A DNA stretch of 64,000 nt from Xanthomonas arboricola pv. guizotiae. Its GTDB lineage: Bacteria > Pseudomonadota > Gammaproteobacteria > Xanthomonadales > Xanthomonadaceae. The notes below the pieces were generated by a model that worked only from the letters and a program-made list of their open reading frames with translations, had not been told where the DNA came from and searched no databases. How positions within the stretch are numbered: the first letter of the stretch is position 1; each line of letters opens with the position of its first letter. The position numbers and the translations under genes are program-made. The DNA is taken from the NCBI RefSeq assembly GCF_002940205.1, contig NZ_MDSK01000002.1:124001-188000 (forward strand), in the 5' to 3' direction. Below are positions 29,139 through 40,062 of the stretch, in pieces.

Positions 29139-30164
29139 TCAAGCGATCCGCACGCGCTCGCCGCCCTGCGCCGGGACCACCTGGCCGATGCGCCAATGCG
29201 CCAGCGACTGCGCATCCAGTGCCTGTTCCAGCGCGGCAGCCTGCTCGGGTGCGGCGATCAGCACGAAGCCGATGCCGCAGTTGAAGGTGCGCCACATTTC
29301 GGCATCGGCCACCGCGCCTTCGCGCTGCAGCCAGGCGAACACTGGCGGCAGCGTCCAGGCGGTGGCGTCGATGTCCAGGCCCAGGCCGTCGGGGATCACC
29401 CGGATGATGTTTTCGGTCAGCCCGCCGCCGGTGATGTGCGCCATCGCGTGGATGCTGTCGCCCTGCGACTTGAGCAGCGCCAGGATCGGCTTGACGTACA
29501 GCGCGGTCGGCGCCATCAGCGCATCGATCAGCTTGACGCCGTCGTCCAGCACCAGCTCGGCGGGTGCGCCGGCACGTTCGTAGATCTTGCGGATCAGCGA
29601 GTAGCCATTGGAATGCGGGCCGGACGAGGCGATGCCGATCAGCACGTCGCCCGCGCGCACCTGCGCGCCGTCCAGCAGCTGCGATTTTTCCACCGCGCCG
29701 ACGGTGAAGCCGGCCAGGTCGTACTCGCCCGGCGGATACATGTCGGGCATCTCGGCGGTTTCGCCGCCGATCAGGGCGCAGCCGGACAGCTCGCAGCCGC
29801 GCGCGATGCCGCCGACCACCGCCGCGGCGGTGTCCACGTCCAGCTTGCCGGTGGCGAAATAGTCCAGGAAGAACAGCGGCTCGGCGCCCTGCACGAGCAC
29901 GTCGTTGACGCACATGCCGACCAGGTCGATGCCGATGGTGTCGTGCCGGCCGAGCTGCTGCGCCAGCTTGAGCTTGGTGCCGACGCCGTCGGTGCCGGAC
30001 ACCAGCACCGGCTCCCGGTACTTGCCGGACAGGTCGAACAAGGCGCCAAAACCGCCCAGGCCACCCATCACCTCCGGCCGGAAGCTGCGCTTGACCAGCG
30101 GCTTGATGCGTTCGACCAACGCATTGCCGGCATCGATGTCGACACCCGCGTCACGGTAGGTCAT
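29139..30164 (-). CDS. purM: Phosphoribosylformylglycinamidine cyclo-ligase
   Basis: A 341-residue AIR synthetase, fifth step of purine synthesis. The ATG at 30164 gives [22 protein letters not shown], the standard start; upstream in-frame sequence to 30272 is unlikely to be translated. Conserved blocks are [43 protein letters not shown] and [21 protein letters not shown]. It is divergent from the DUF2066 gene, whose start lies 131 bases away. Confidence 0.95.
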   Translation of the reverse strand: MTYRDAGVDIDAGNALVERIKPLVKRSFRPEVMGGLGGFGALFDLSGKYREPVLVSGTDGVGTKLKLAQQLGRHDTIGIDLVGMCVNDVLVQGAEPLFFLDYFATGKLDVDTAAAVVGGIARGCELSGCALIGGETAEMPDMYPPGEYDLAGFTVGAVEKSQLLDGAQVRAGDVLIGIASSGPHSNGYSLIRKIYERAGAPAELVLDDGVKLIDALMAPTALYVKPILALLKSQGDSIHAMAHITGGGLTENIIRVIPDGLGLDIDATAWTLPPVFAWLQREGAVADAEMWRTFNCGIGFVLIAAPEQAAALEQALDAQSLAHWRIGQVVPAQGGERVRIA

Positions 30165-30294
30165 GGGCGAGGAGCTGGAAGGCGTTTGGCTGGTCACGGG
30201 CAGGGAGGGCTCGGCTGTAAAGGCGGCGATTTTAGCAGCCACGTTGGCGCTGGCGTTCCATTCGGGCAACAATTCACCCGGATACGCTTACGTC

Positions 30295-31407
30295 ATGGAA
30301 CCGTCGATGCGCCGCAGTCTCGCTTTCTTTCTCGCCCTCGTGGTCGCCATGCCCCTCGCGCCAGCCTTTGCGCAGGCCGATCTGCGCACCGAAGGCGACG
30401 TCGCCAAGGCGCAAAGTGCCTACGAGGCCGAAGTGCCGGTCAACAGCCAGAGCGAGTCCGATCGCCCCGGTGCGCTGGCGCGCGCGTTGGGCGCGGTGCT
30501 GGGCAAGGTCTCCGGCGACCGCGGCGTGATGAGCCGCCCCGGCGTCCCGCAGGCATTGCGCGGCGCGCCGGGCTATGTCGAAAACTACGATTACCGTCAG
30601 GACCAGGGCACCTCGCGCACCGGCGCGCCGACCTTCCGCACCGTGCTGGTGGCGCGCTTCCGGCAAGCGGACGTGGATGGCCTGATCGCCGCGCTGGGCC
30701 TGCCGGTGTGGCCGCTGCCGCGGCCCAAGCCGGTGCTGTGGCTGGCCATCGACGACGGCAGCGGCCCGCGCCTGGTCGGCGTGGCGCAGGCCAATGCCGC
30801 GCGCAGCGTGCTGGACCGGGCGATCGAGCGCGGCTACCGGCTCGGCCTGCCCGGCGGTGCCGCCGCCGAGCAGGTGCTGGCTGGCGCGATCTGGCGCAAG
30901 GACACCGCCATGGTGGCGCGCGCATCGGCCAAGTACAGCCCGCCGATGCAGTTGATCGGCAAGCTCTACCGCCATGACGCCGGCTGGACCGCCGACTGGG
31001 TCTTTGTCGACAACGGCAACGTGCTGTCCAGCTGGACCAGCAGCGACGCCGACGCGCGTCGTGCGATGGCTGCAGGCGCCGACGGCGCCGCCGACGCTCT
31101 GGTCAAGCGCTACGCCAAGCGGGTGGAGTCGGGTGTGCCCGGGGTCTACCGCGCGGTGATCACCGGCATCGGCAGCGCCGACGACTACCTGCGCGTCTCT
31201 GCCGCGCTGCAGGGCGTCTCGGTGGTGCGCAGCATCCGCCCGGTCAGCGCCAATGGCGACCGCATGGAAGTGGATCTGGAATTGCTCACGGGCATTTCCG
31301 GCCTCAACCGTATGCTCGGCGACAACAGCCCGTTGGTGCCCGTGTCGGTACCGACCGAGGGCCCGATCATTCTCGAAAACGAGCACGCCGAGTACCGCCT
31401 GAAATGA
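30295..31407 (+). CDS. DUF2066 exported protein
   Basis: About 370 residues with a signal peptide (MRRSLAFFLALVVAMPLAPAFAQA), so probably periplasmic. The DUF2066 domain covers about 35-340. The start is ATG 30295, or ATG 30307 four codons later. The stop overlaps the next start by four bases. The order purM / DUF2066-permease-hda is conserved in related bacteria, but the role of the protein is unknown. Confidence 0.8.
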   Translation: MEPSMRRSLAFFLALVVAMPLAPAFAQADLRTEGDVAKAQSAYEAEVPVNSQSESDRPGALARALGAVLGKVSGDRGVMSRPGVPQALRGAPGYVENYDYRQDQGTSRTGAPTFRTVLVARFRQADVDGLIAALGLPVWPLPRPKPVLWLAIDDGSGPRLVGVAQANAARSVLDRAIERGYRLGLPGGAAAEQVLAGAIWRKDTAMVARASAKYSPPMQLIGKLYRHDAGWTADWVFVDNGNVLSSWTSSDADARRAMAAGADGAADALVKRYAKRVESGVPGVYRAVITGIGSADDYLRVSAALQGVSVVRSIRPVSANGDRMEVDLELLTGISGLNRMLGDNSPLVPVSVPTEGPIILENEHAEYRLK

Positions 31408-32570
31408 CTTTGACTCCCGAAGCCGAAATCGCCCTGTTTCTGCGTCGCCTGAAATGGGTGGCGGTGACCGTCGGCGTGTTGTGGGTGGTATCGCTGCTGT
31501 CGCCGATCCTGACGCCGTTCGTGCTGGCGCTGCTGCTGGCCTGGCTGGGCGACCCGCTGGTGGACCGCATCGAGCGCGCCGGCCGCTCGCGCAACATCGC
31601 GGTGGTGCTGGTGTTCGTGCTGGCAACGCTGCTGTTCGTGCTGGCGCTGATGATCCTGGTGCCGATGATCGAGCGCCAGATCATGACCCTGATCGATGCG
31701 CTGCCGCAGATGCGCAACTGGGCAATCGGCACCGCCATTCCCTGGCTGGAAGCCAAGACCGGCGTGGAGCTGATGGCCTGGCTGGACCCGGAACGCCTGA
31801 TCGACTGGATCCGCAGCCACTGGGAGCAGGCTGGCGGCGCCGCCAAGACCTTCTTCGGCTATGTGCAGCGGTCGGGCTTTGCGATGGTGACCTGGGTGAT
31901 CAACCTGGCGTTGCTGCCGATCCTGGCGTTTTATTTCCTGCGCGACTGGGACCGCCTGGTCGAGCGTGTGGCCGCGGTCATTCCGCGCGCCTACATCGGC
32001 ACCGTGAGCCGGCTGGCGCAGGAATCCAACGATGTGCTGGGTGGCTTCATCCGCGGCCAGTTCCTGGTGATGCTGGCGCTGGGGGCGATCTATGCCGCCG
32101 GCCTGTCCATCATCGGGCTCAATCTGGGCCTGTTGATCGGCATCATCGCCGGCCTGATCAGCTTCATTCCGTATCTGGGCGCCACCACCGGCATCGTGCT
32201 CGCCCTGCTGGCGGCGGTGGTGCAGGCACAGGGCTTCGACCTCAAACTGCTGATCGGCGTCGGGGTGGTGTTCACCGTCGGCCAGCTGCTGGAGAGCTAT
32301 GTGCTGACGCCGCGCATCGTCGGCGACAAGATCGGCCTGCATCCGGTGGCGGTGATCTTCGCGGTGATGGCGGGCGGCCAGTTGTTCGGCTTCCTCGGCA
32401 TGCTGCTGGCGCTGCCGGTGGCGGCGGTGGCGAATGTGCTGCTGCGCTATGCGCATGAGCAGTACACGCGCAGCGATCTGTATGCGGGTGAACGTGCCGG
32501 CATCGTGCTGCAGTCCACCAACGAGCGCAGCGTGATCATCGACCCGAGCAAGGACACGGATCGGCTGTGA
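31404..32570 (+). CDS. AI-2E (PerM) family transporter
   Basis: A 388-residue membrane protein with about seven to eight helices. It has the family hallmark segment around NLALLPILAFYFLRDWDRL and the C-terminal GLISFIPYLGATTGIVLALLAAVVQ and LTPRIVGDKIGLHPVAVIFAVMAGGQLFG. The family includes permeases and exporters such as AI-2 exporters and Na+(Li+)/H+ antiporters. The substrate here is unknown. Its stop overlaps the GTG start of hda. Confidence 0.88.
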   Translation: MTLTPEAEIALFLRRLKWVAVTVGVLWVVSLLSPILTPFVLALLLAWLGDPLVDRIERAGRSRNIAVVLVFVLATLLFVLALMILVPMIERQIMTLIDALPQMRNWAIGTAIPWLEAKTGVELMAWLDPERLIDWIRSHWEQAGGAAKTFFGYVQRSGFAMVTWVINLALLPILAFYFLRDWDRLVERVAAVIPRAYIGTVSRLAQESNDVLGGFIRGQFLVMLALGAIYAAGLSIIGLNLGLLIGIIAGLISFIPYLGATTGIVLALLAAVVQAQGFDLKLLIGVGVVFTVGQLLESYVLTPRIVGDKIGLHPVAVIFAVMAGGQLFGFLGMLLALPVAAVANVLLRYAHEQYTRSDLYAGERAGIVLQSTNERSVIIDPSKDTDRL

Positions 32571-33277
32571 GCGTCCCGCAGTTGCCACTGGCGCTACGCG
32601 CGCCGCCCGATCAGCGATTCGATAGTTACATCGCCGCGCCTGACGGCCTGCTATCGCAACTGCAGGCGTTGGCGGTCGGGCAGGTGAGCGACTGGCTGTA
32701 TCTGGCCGGCCCCGCCGGCACCGGCAAGACGCATCTGGCGTTGTCGGTGTGCGCCGCCGCCGAGCAGGCCGGGCGCGCCCCGGCGTACCTGCCTCTGCAC
32801 GCCGCCACTGGCCGGTTGCGCGATGCGCTGGAAGCGCTGGAAGGGCGCAGCCTGGTCGCGCTGGATGGCGTGGAAAGCATTGCCGGGCAGCGCGACGACG
32901 AAGTGGCGCTGTTCGATTTCCATAACCGCGCGCGCGCTGCCGGCACCACCTTGCTGTATACCGCGCGGCACATGCCCGACGGCCTGGCCCTGGTGTTGCC
33001 AGATCTGCGCTCGCGGCTGTCGCAGTGCATCCGCATCAGCCTGCCGGTGCTCGACGACGCAGGGCGCGCGGCGGTGTTGCGCGATCGTGCGCAACGGCGC
33101 GGACTGGCACTGGACGAGGCGGCAATCGACTGGCTGCTGATCCATAGCGAACGCGAACTGGCCGGACTGGTGGCATTGCTGGACCGGCTGGATCGCGAAT
33201 CGCTGGCTGCCAAGCGCCGCATCACCGTGCCGTTCCTGCGGCGGGTGCTGGAGGATCGCGGCTCTTCGAGCAGCTGA
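32567..33277 (+). CDS. hda: DnaA regulatory inactivator Hda
   Basis: A 236-residue AAA+ protein related to DnaA domain III. QLPLAL at residues 5-10 is the clamp-binding motif by which Hda docks on the DNA-loaded beta clamp to promote hydrolysis of DnaA-ATP. Walker A GPAGTGKTH is at 48-56, with a Walker B-like region VALDGVES near 100 and a sensor near DLRSRLSQCI. There is no DnaA-type DNA-binding domain. It starts with GTG overlapping the previous stop. Confidence 0.88.
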   Translation: MSVPQLPLALRAPPDQRFDSYIAAPDGLLSQLQALAVGQVSDWLYLAGPAGTGKTHLALSVCAAAEQAGRAPAYLPLHAATGRLRDALEALEGRSLVALDGVESIAGQRDDEVALFDFHNRARAAGTTLLYTARHMPDGLALVLPDLRSRLSQCIRISLPVLDDAGRAAVLRDRAQRRGLALDEAAIDWLLIHSERELAGLVALLDRLDRESLAAKRRITVPFLRRVLEDRGSSSS

Positions 33278-33412
33278 CGGGATTACTGTGTTCAGCGCTA
33301 GATCGCGGGTTGCTTAGCGCTTCCCATCTGCACATCTATCGCAGTGTCCGGGCATTCGAGGCACATCGCCTGAAGCTTGTAGAGCAGCTGATCTGCGGGT
33401 TGGCTGCATGGC

Positions 33413-33515
33413 CCTTGCCCGCCTACCGTCGCGGGGACACGCCGCAAGTACGTCCATGTAGGCTCTTACGCGGCATCCATGCCGCGTAAGGTCCCGCGAC
33501 GGTAGGCGGGCAAGG
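33413..33515. repeat. Nested palindromic element downstream of hda
   Basis: A 23-base perfect outer inverted repeat (33413-33435 and 33493-33515; core CTTGCCCGCCTACCGTCGCG) encloses an inner perfect 12-bp hairpin, CTTACGCGGCAT-CC-ATGCCGCGTAAG (33465-33490). The whole 33278-33656 interval holds no gene. The element separates convergent hda and murU and may act as a bidirectional terminator. Confidence 0.8.
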
Positions 33516-33656
33516 ACCTGTCAAGATGGTCGGTGCGCATGGACAAGAGCAGGAGCGGCGCCGGCGGTTTGGCTGCAAGTCCGTCGAGATGGTCGGTGTT
33601 CGTGGTTCGAGCAATGCGCGACGCGCGGCCCGGCACTTGCAGCGGCGTGGTTGCGA

Positions 33657-35386
<1,730 letters not shown>

Positions 35387-35444
35387 GGGTGAATGCTGTG
35401 TCGTGAAGTGAGGCGCAACCAGGGCGAAAACGACGCCCGGTCGC

Positions 35445-35717
35445 TCAACGCTTGCTGCCGCTGAACAGGCGCAGCAGCGCCAGGATCGCGATCGCACCCA
35501 GCAACGCGCCGAGGAAACCGGCCGGTTCGCCGGCGTGGTACCAGCCCATGTAGCGGCCGAACCAGCTGGCCACCGCTGCACCGGCGATGCCCAGCACGAT
35601 GGTCAGCAGGCAACCCAGTCGCTGCGTGCCGGGCGTGATGAAACGCGCCAGCAGCCCGACCACGAAGCCGACCAGAATGATGTAGAGCCAGCTGTCGCTA
35701 CCGAAGAGAGTGTTCAT
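35445..35717 (-). CDS. GlsB/YeaQ/YmgE-family small membrane protein
   Basis: A 90-residue protein with three Gly-rich membrane helices (WLYIILVGFVVGLLARFI, RLGCLLTIVLGIAGAAVASWFGRYMG, FLGALLGAIAILALLRLF). This matches the transglycosylase-associated protein family, small stress-related inner-membrane proteins of poorly known function. ATG 35717 was preferred to an in-frame GTG at 35726. Confidence 0.85.
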   Translation of the reverse strand: MNTLFGSDSWLYIILVGFVVGLLARFITPGTQRLGCLLTIVLGIAGAAVASWFGRYMGWYHAGEPAGFLGALLGAIAILALLRLFSGSKR

Positions 35718-35844
35718 CGCAGGCACCGAGGGGGAAACGGGATCGGCAGACTAGCATCCGCCGCTGTGGCAACCACATGGGCAGCGCCGACTGCGACGGG
35801 GGCGTTGGGTTACGTCCATGCGCGTGCCGCAGCGCATGGCAATG

Positions 35845-35883
35845 CCCCTGGACCGCCCCGGCATGCGCGGGGCGGTCCAGGGG
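35845..35883 (-). terminator. Strong hairpin after the M20 peptidase gene
   Basis: CCCCTGGACCGCCCC and GGGGCGGTCCAGGGG form a perfect 15-bp stem around nine bases. The stem begins four bases past the M20 stop codon on the minus strand. There is no T-run, so it may terminate or stabilise the transcript end. Confidence 0.7.
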
Positions 35884-35887
35884 TCAA

Positions 35888-37381
35888 TCAGCAGCAGCCA
35901 TGCCCACCATGACGGGTGCCGCTGTCGGCCGCCACCGGCGAGCCGCTGGTCTCGCCGCGCAGGCAGGCGGCGTGGTGCTCGGCGATCACCTTGGACACGC
36001 AGGCCGTGACCCGCTTGCCCATCGGGATATGCAGGAACTCGTTGGGGCCATGCGCATTGGAATGCGGGCCGAGCACGCCGGTGATCATGAACTGCGCACC
36101 GGGGAACTTCTCGCCCAGCATGCCCATGAACGGGATCGAGCCGCCTTCGCCCATGTACATCGCCGGCTTGTCGAAGAACGCCAGGCTGGCGTCGTCGATG
36201 GCTTTTGCCAGCCATGGCGCCATCTCGGGCGCATTCCAGCCCGATGAGGCCTTCTCCAGTTCCAGGGTTACCTGTGCGCCGTTCGGTGGGTCGCGCAGCA
36301 AGGCCTCTTTCAGCAGTTCGCCACAGGCCTTGCCGTCGGCGGTCGGCGGCAGGCGCAGCGACAGCTTCACCGCGGTCTGCGGACGCAGCACGTTGCCGGC
36401 CGATGCCAGCGGCGGCATGCCATCCACGCCGGTGATCGACAGCGCCGGGCGCCAGGTGCGGTTCAACACCAGCTCGGTGAGGTCGTCGTGCATCGGCACC
36501 AGGCCCTCGACCATCGGGAACTTGTCGAAGATGGCGGTATCCAGCGTCGCCGCCGCGGCCTTGGCCTGTGCCAGCCGTTCGGCCGGTACCTGCACATGCA
36601 GGCCGTCCAGCAGGATGCGGCCGCTGGCTTCATCCTCGATCCGCGACAGCAACTGGCGCAGCAGGCGGAAGCTGGACGGCACCACGCCGGAGGCATCGCC
36701 CGAGTGCACGCCTTCCTCCAGCACCTTGACGGTCAGGTTGCCGCCGGTCAGCCCGCGCAGCGAGGTCGTGCACCACAGCTGCTCGTAGTTGCCGCAGCCC
36801 GAGTCCAGGCACACCACCAGCGACGGTTTGCCGATGCGCTCGGCCAAGTGATCCACATAGGCCGGCAGGTCGTAGCTGCCGGATTCCTCGCAGGCCTCGA
36901 TCAGCACCACGCAGCGCGCATGCGGCAGACCCTGGGTGCGCAGCGCCAGTACCGCCGCCAGCGAACCGAAGATGGCGTAGCCATCGTCGGCGCCGCCGCG
37001 GCCGTACAGCTTGTCGTCGCGCAGCACCGGCTCCCATGGGCCCAGGTCCGCATCCCAGCCGGTCATTTCCGGCTGCTTGTCCAGGTGGCCGTACAGCAAC
37101 ACGGTGTCGTCGCCGGATTCGGCGCCGGTTGCCGGAATCTCGATGAAGATCAACGGCGTGCGGCCTTGCAGGCGCACCACCTCGACCTGCATGCCGTCGA
37201 TGGCCTGCGCGCGCGCCCAGGTTTCCATCAGGGTGACCGCCTGCTCCATGTAGCCGTGCGCAACCCAGTCGGCGTCGAACATCGGCGATTTATTGGGAAT
37301 GCGGATGTAATCGACCAATTGCGGGACGATCTCGCGGTCCCAGGTGTCGCTGATGAATTGGTCGATTTTGGCGCTGTCCAT
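35888..37381 (-). CDS. M20-family metallopeptidase (dipeptidase-like)
   Basis: A 497-residue cytoplasmic zinc peptidase of the M20/M28 group, similar to CNDP-like dipeptidases. LLYGHLDKQPEM and YGRGGADDGYA give the first His and the bridging Asp; ACEESGSYDLPAY gives the catalytic Glu. HSGDASGVVPSSFRLLRQ is the lid/dimerisation domain, and GPHSNAHGPNEF carries the last His ligand. The ATG at 37381 follows GGAG. The C-terminus ends TRHGGHGCC, an unusual His/Cys tail that could bind metal. Confidence 0.85.
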   Translation of the reverse strand: MDSAKIDQFISDTWDREIVPQLVDYIRIPNKSPMFDADWVAHGYMEQAVTLMETWARAQAIDGMQVEVVRLQGRTPLIFIEIPATGAESGDDTVLLYGHLDKQPEMTGWDADLGPWEPVLRDDKLYGRGGADDGYAIFGSLAAVLALRTQGLPHARCVVLIEACEESGSYDLPAYVDHLAERIGKPSLVVCLDSGCGNYEQLWCTTSLRGLTGGNLTVKVLEEGVHSGDASGVVPSSFRLLRQLLSRIEDEASGRILLDGLHVQVPAERLAQAKAAAATLDTAIFDKFPMVEGLVPMHDDLTELVLNRTWRPALSITGVDGMPPLASAGNVLRPQTAVKLSLRLPPTADGKACGELLKEALLRDPPNGAQVTLELEKASSGWNAPEMAPWLAKAIDDASLAFFDKPAMYMGEGGSIPFMGMLGEKFPGAQFMITGVLGPHSNAHGPNEFLHIPMGKRVTACVSKVIAEHHAACLRGETSGSPVAADSGTRHGGHGCC

Positions 37382-37580
37382 GGAGACTCCGAATACGTGA
37401 CTTAGCGACACATTCTACGCCCGTGCCTGGGGGTAGGTATTTCCCTACAAGGCGGCGCGCAGTTCACCGGCTGTGTGAAAAGTTCGTTGGCGATAGGATT
37501 GCTGCATGTGGCGCGGGACACTGGCTCCGCCGGCAGGAATGCTGGCTAGGACCATCACCCAAGCCACAAGGAGCGTTGCA

Positions 37581-37913
37581 ATGAAGTCATTTACCGTAGC
37601 CCTGAAGTCCCTGCTACTGGCGTTGCTGTTGTCCTCGAATGCGTATGCACTCGACAAGGTCGATATCAACACCGCGTCTGCTGAGGAATTGGACAAGGTG
37701 CTGACGAACGTCGGGCGATCAAAAGCCGAGGCAATCGTCGAGCACCGTCAGGCAAACGGTCCCTTCAAGAGTGCCGAGGAACTGGCACTGGTCAAGGGCA
37801 TCGGACTCAAGACGGTCGAACGGAATCGAGACCTGATCGAAGTGGGAGCCACGATGGCTCCCGCCAAGAAGGCTGCCAAGGGGGCGGCGGTGAAACCGGT
37901 GGGACGGCGTTAA
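37581..37913 (+). CDS. ComEA-like helix-hairpin-helix exported protein
   Basis: A 110-residue protein with a signal peptide (MKSFTVALKSLLLALLLSSNAYA). A ComEA-type double helix-hairpin-helix follows: VDINTASAEELDKVLTNVGRSKAEAIVEHRQANGPFKSAEELALVKGIG (in part). The tail is Lys/Ala-rich. It should bind DNA in the periplasm without sequence specificity and may help DNA uptake during competence. AAGGAG lies nine bases before the start. Confidence 0.88.
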   Translation: MKSFTVALKSLLLALLLSSNAYALDKVDINTASAEELDKVLTNVGRSKAEAIVEHRQANGPFKSAEELALVKGIGLKTVERNRDLIEVGATMAPAKKAAKGAAVKPVGRR

Positions 37914-38015
37914 GGGGAAGGGATCCGAGATACGGTTCGACGCCAGGATGCGTGGCCGCAACCTAACTGGACAGGATGTCCGGGGGATGGCTGGAGGCCG
38001 ACAAGGACGTGGAAT

Positions 38016-38060
38016 CGCCCGGTGTTGCACCTGGATGTGCAGCCGGGCGTTTTTCGTTTT
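38016..38060 (+). terminator. Intrinsic terminator after the ComEA-like gene
   Basis: CGCCCGGTGTTGCAC pairs with GTGCAGCCGGGCG, with small bulges, and is followed by TTTTTCGTTTT. It lies about 100 bases after the stop codon. This is a canonical hairpin plus T-run. Confidence 0.85.
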
Positions 38061-38271
38061 GGGCCCGCGTGGGTCGCAAGCGCACGCAAGCGTTTGTAAC
38101 TGCGGGAAACCAGCGCCCGCCGCATGAAGCGCTACTCACTCCGTGAGGCACCAGCCGCTTCGTAGGTCTCGCCCACCCCCTCAAGTTGAGGCTTGGCCTG
38201 AGCCTAAGGCACATCAGCAGCCCGAAGCACCGCATGACGGCTTGGCGCCGGGCTTGCGGCACAATGTGCCC

Positions 38272-39078
38272 ATGCAGCTGACAGACCTGAGCAGCCGGGT
38301 GATTCCGGCCACCGAGTACCGCCGCGAGCGGTGGCGCAATCAACTGGGCTGGACGCGCGAGATCCTGCGTCTCGGCGACGCCGACGCGTGGTCGCTGCGC
38401 CTGTCGATTGCCGAGATCGGGCAGGATGCGGCGTTTTCCGCGTTCCCGGGCATCGATCGCGAGCTGGTGCTGTTGCATGGCAATGGCATGCGGCTGCAGT
38501 TTGGCGATGCTGCCAGCGGTATGGGCAGCGACACCGGCACCAGCACTTGCGCCTACACCAGCACCGGTGCAGGCATTGGCATCGGCACTGCTACTAGCGG
38601 CGGCGTCAGCAAAAGCGATAGCGGCAATAGCAATGGCAATGGCAATGGCAATGGCAATGAGGGCAGTGGCGCTGACCAGGGCGACCATGCCGCCAGCGCC
38701 GGTGGTGATGTTCCTGGCAGCCGTCATCGCAGCTGCGAGTTGCTGCCGCCGCACCAGCGCGTCCGATTCGCAGGCGAGGAAACGGTACATGCGACGCTGC
38801 TCGATGGGCCGACCCAGGATTTCAACCTGATGTGGCGGCGCGATCTGCTGCAGACCGAACTGCTGCACCGGCCGCTGGTCGGCACCATGCTGTTTTTCGC
38901 CGACCCGGGCAGCGCCTGGGCGATCCACCTGCTGGCAGGCCAGGCCAGCTTCGGGCGCGAGAGTGGCCTGCTACCGTTGGCTGCCGGCGATACCGCGTGG
39001 CTGAGCGCCTCCACGCGCACCCGCTATGTGCTCGATGGCGGCGGCGAATTGCTGGCGATCCGGGTGAGCCCGGTCTAG
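38272..39078 (+). CDS. HutD/Ves-family protein with a low-complexity insert
   Basis: About 268 residues. The two ends match the HutD/Ves cupin-like family: VIPATEYRRERWRNQLGWTREIL at the start, and TLLDGPTQDFNLMWRRD...GELLAIRVSPV at the end. The middle (about residues 82-145) is a Ser/Thr/Gly/Asn-rich tract absent from ordinary family members. It includes GNGNGNGN encoded by AATGGC hexamers (38632-38655). HutD proteins are linked to histidine use, but no hut genes are near. Start ATG 38272 was chosen from homology. Confidence 0.75.
   Translation: MQLTDLSSRVIPATEYRRERWRNQLGWTREILRLGDADAWSLRLSIAEIGQDAAFSAFPGIDRELVLLHGNGMRLQFGDAASGMGSDTGTSTCAYTSTGAGIGIGTATSGGVSKSDSGNSNGNGNGNGNEGSGADQGDHAASAGGDVPGSRHRSCELLPPHQRVRFAGEETVHATLLDGPTQDFNLMWRRDLLQTELLHRPLVGTMLFFADPGSAWAIHLLAGQASFGRESGLLPLAAGDTAWLSASTRTRYVLDGGGELLAIRVSPV
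38626..38661 (+). repeat. AATGGC hexanucleotide repeat inside the HutD-family gene
   Basis: AATAGC, four perfect AATGGC units, then AATGAG, encoding alternating Asn and Gly. Changes in copy number would lengthen or shorten the protein without a frameshift. Confidence 0.85.
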
Positions 39079-39230
39079 GGCCTTTCACGTATCTGCGAGC
39101 AGGGCGCGCCTCCTGGCACGCGCCCGGATGCGTTCGTGTCAATGCAGACAAGCGACGGCATCGCTGGGCCACCTGGCTAGGGAACAGTGCAGGTGCCGGG
39201 AGTGGTTCCGGCAATTCCAGGGGAAAACCA

Positions 39231-39892
39231 ATGCGTACCATCAGTTCGGTCGGAGCCGGCTATGCTGCCTACCCGTCCTAGGCAGGCCGCAGCGCGACCG
39301 CCGGCAACGCCGCATCCGCCGCGCAGGCGGAAAAACCAATCCGCTGACACAGTTGTTCAAATCCATCGATAGCGACAGCGATGGCAGCCTGACCGCGTCG
39401 GAGCTGGCGACCGCGCTGTCGTCCAATAGCGATGACGACAGCAAGATCGACATCGACGGGTTGCTGAGCATGCTCGATCAGGATGGTGGCGGCACCGTCA
39501 GCGAGAGCGAACTGGCGCAGGCCTTGCCGCCTCCGCCGCCGCCGGGCGAGCAAGGACAGGATGTGCAGTCGTTGTTTGCCGGCCTGGACAGCGATGGCGA
39601 CGACAGTGTCAGCAGCGGTGAATTGAGCACGCTGGTCAATGGCGACAGTGGGTCGAGCACGCAACTGCTGGACCTGCTCGACAGCGACAGGAGCGGGGCG
39701 CTGAGTCTGCAGGAACTGCAGGAGGCGATGCAGCCACGCGATCCGCCGCCGCGATCGCCGTCATCGGTCGATGCATCCAGCAGCGACGGCACGCAGCAGG
39801 CGTATGCAGCGTTGGTGCGGATGGCGGTGGGGCAGTACCGCAGCGTTGGCGGGAGTGCGGCAATACGCAATCTGGTCGATCTGGCAGCATAA
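39231..39892 (+). pseudogene. EF-hand protein gene, disrupted (premature stop and frameshift)
   Basis: ATG 39231 opens MRTISSVGAGYAAYPS and hits TAG at 39279. In the same frame AGRSATAGNAASAAQAEKP then follows. At a run of five A (39331-39335) the sequence shifts into the frame reading NPLTQLFKSIDSDSDGSLTASELATAL. Restoring one A joins the two smoothly. The 3' frame holds about four EF-hands (DSDSDGSLTASE, DQDGGGTVSESE, DSDGDDSVSSGE, DSDRSGALSLQE) and a proline run. Intact relatives in Xanthomonas are EF-hand proteins. A truncated protein from an internal start is possible. Confidence 0.7.
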
Positions 39893-40062
39893 CGCGGTGA
39901 TCGAGAGATAACGGGGACGCCGGAGCGCGGTCCTGGGTCAGCCGGTGCGGTTGGCGCGCAGCCACCGCAAGCAGGGATGTAGCGGATTTCAGCACCAGAC
40001 GCGCTGCGGGCACCTGCGCAATCGTCTTGTTGATCAGTTTTGGCAGTGCCGCATGCGATGGG

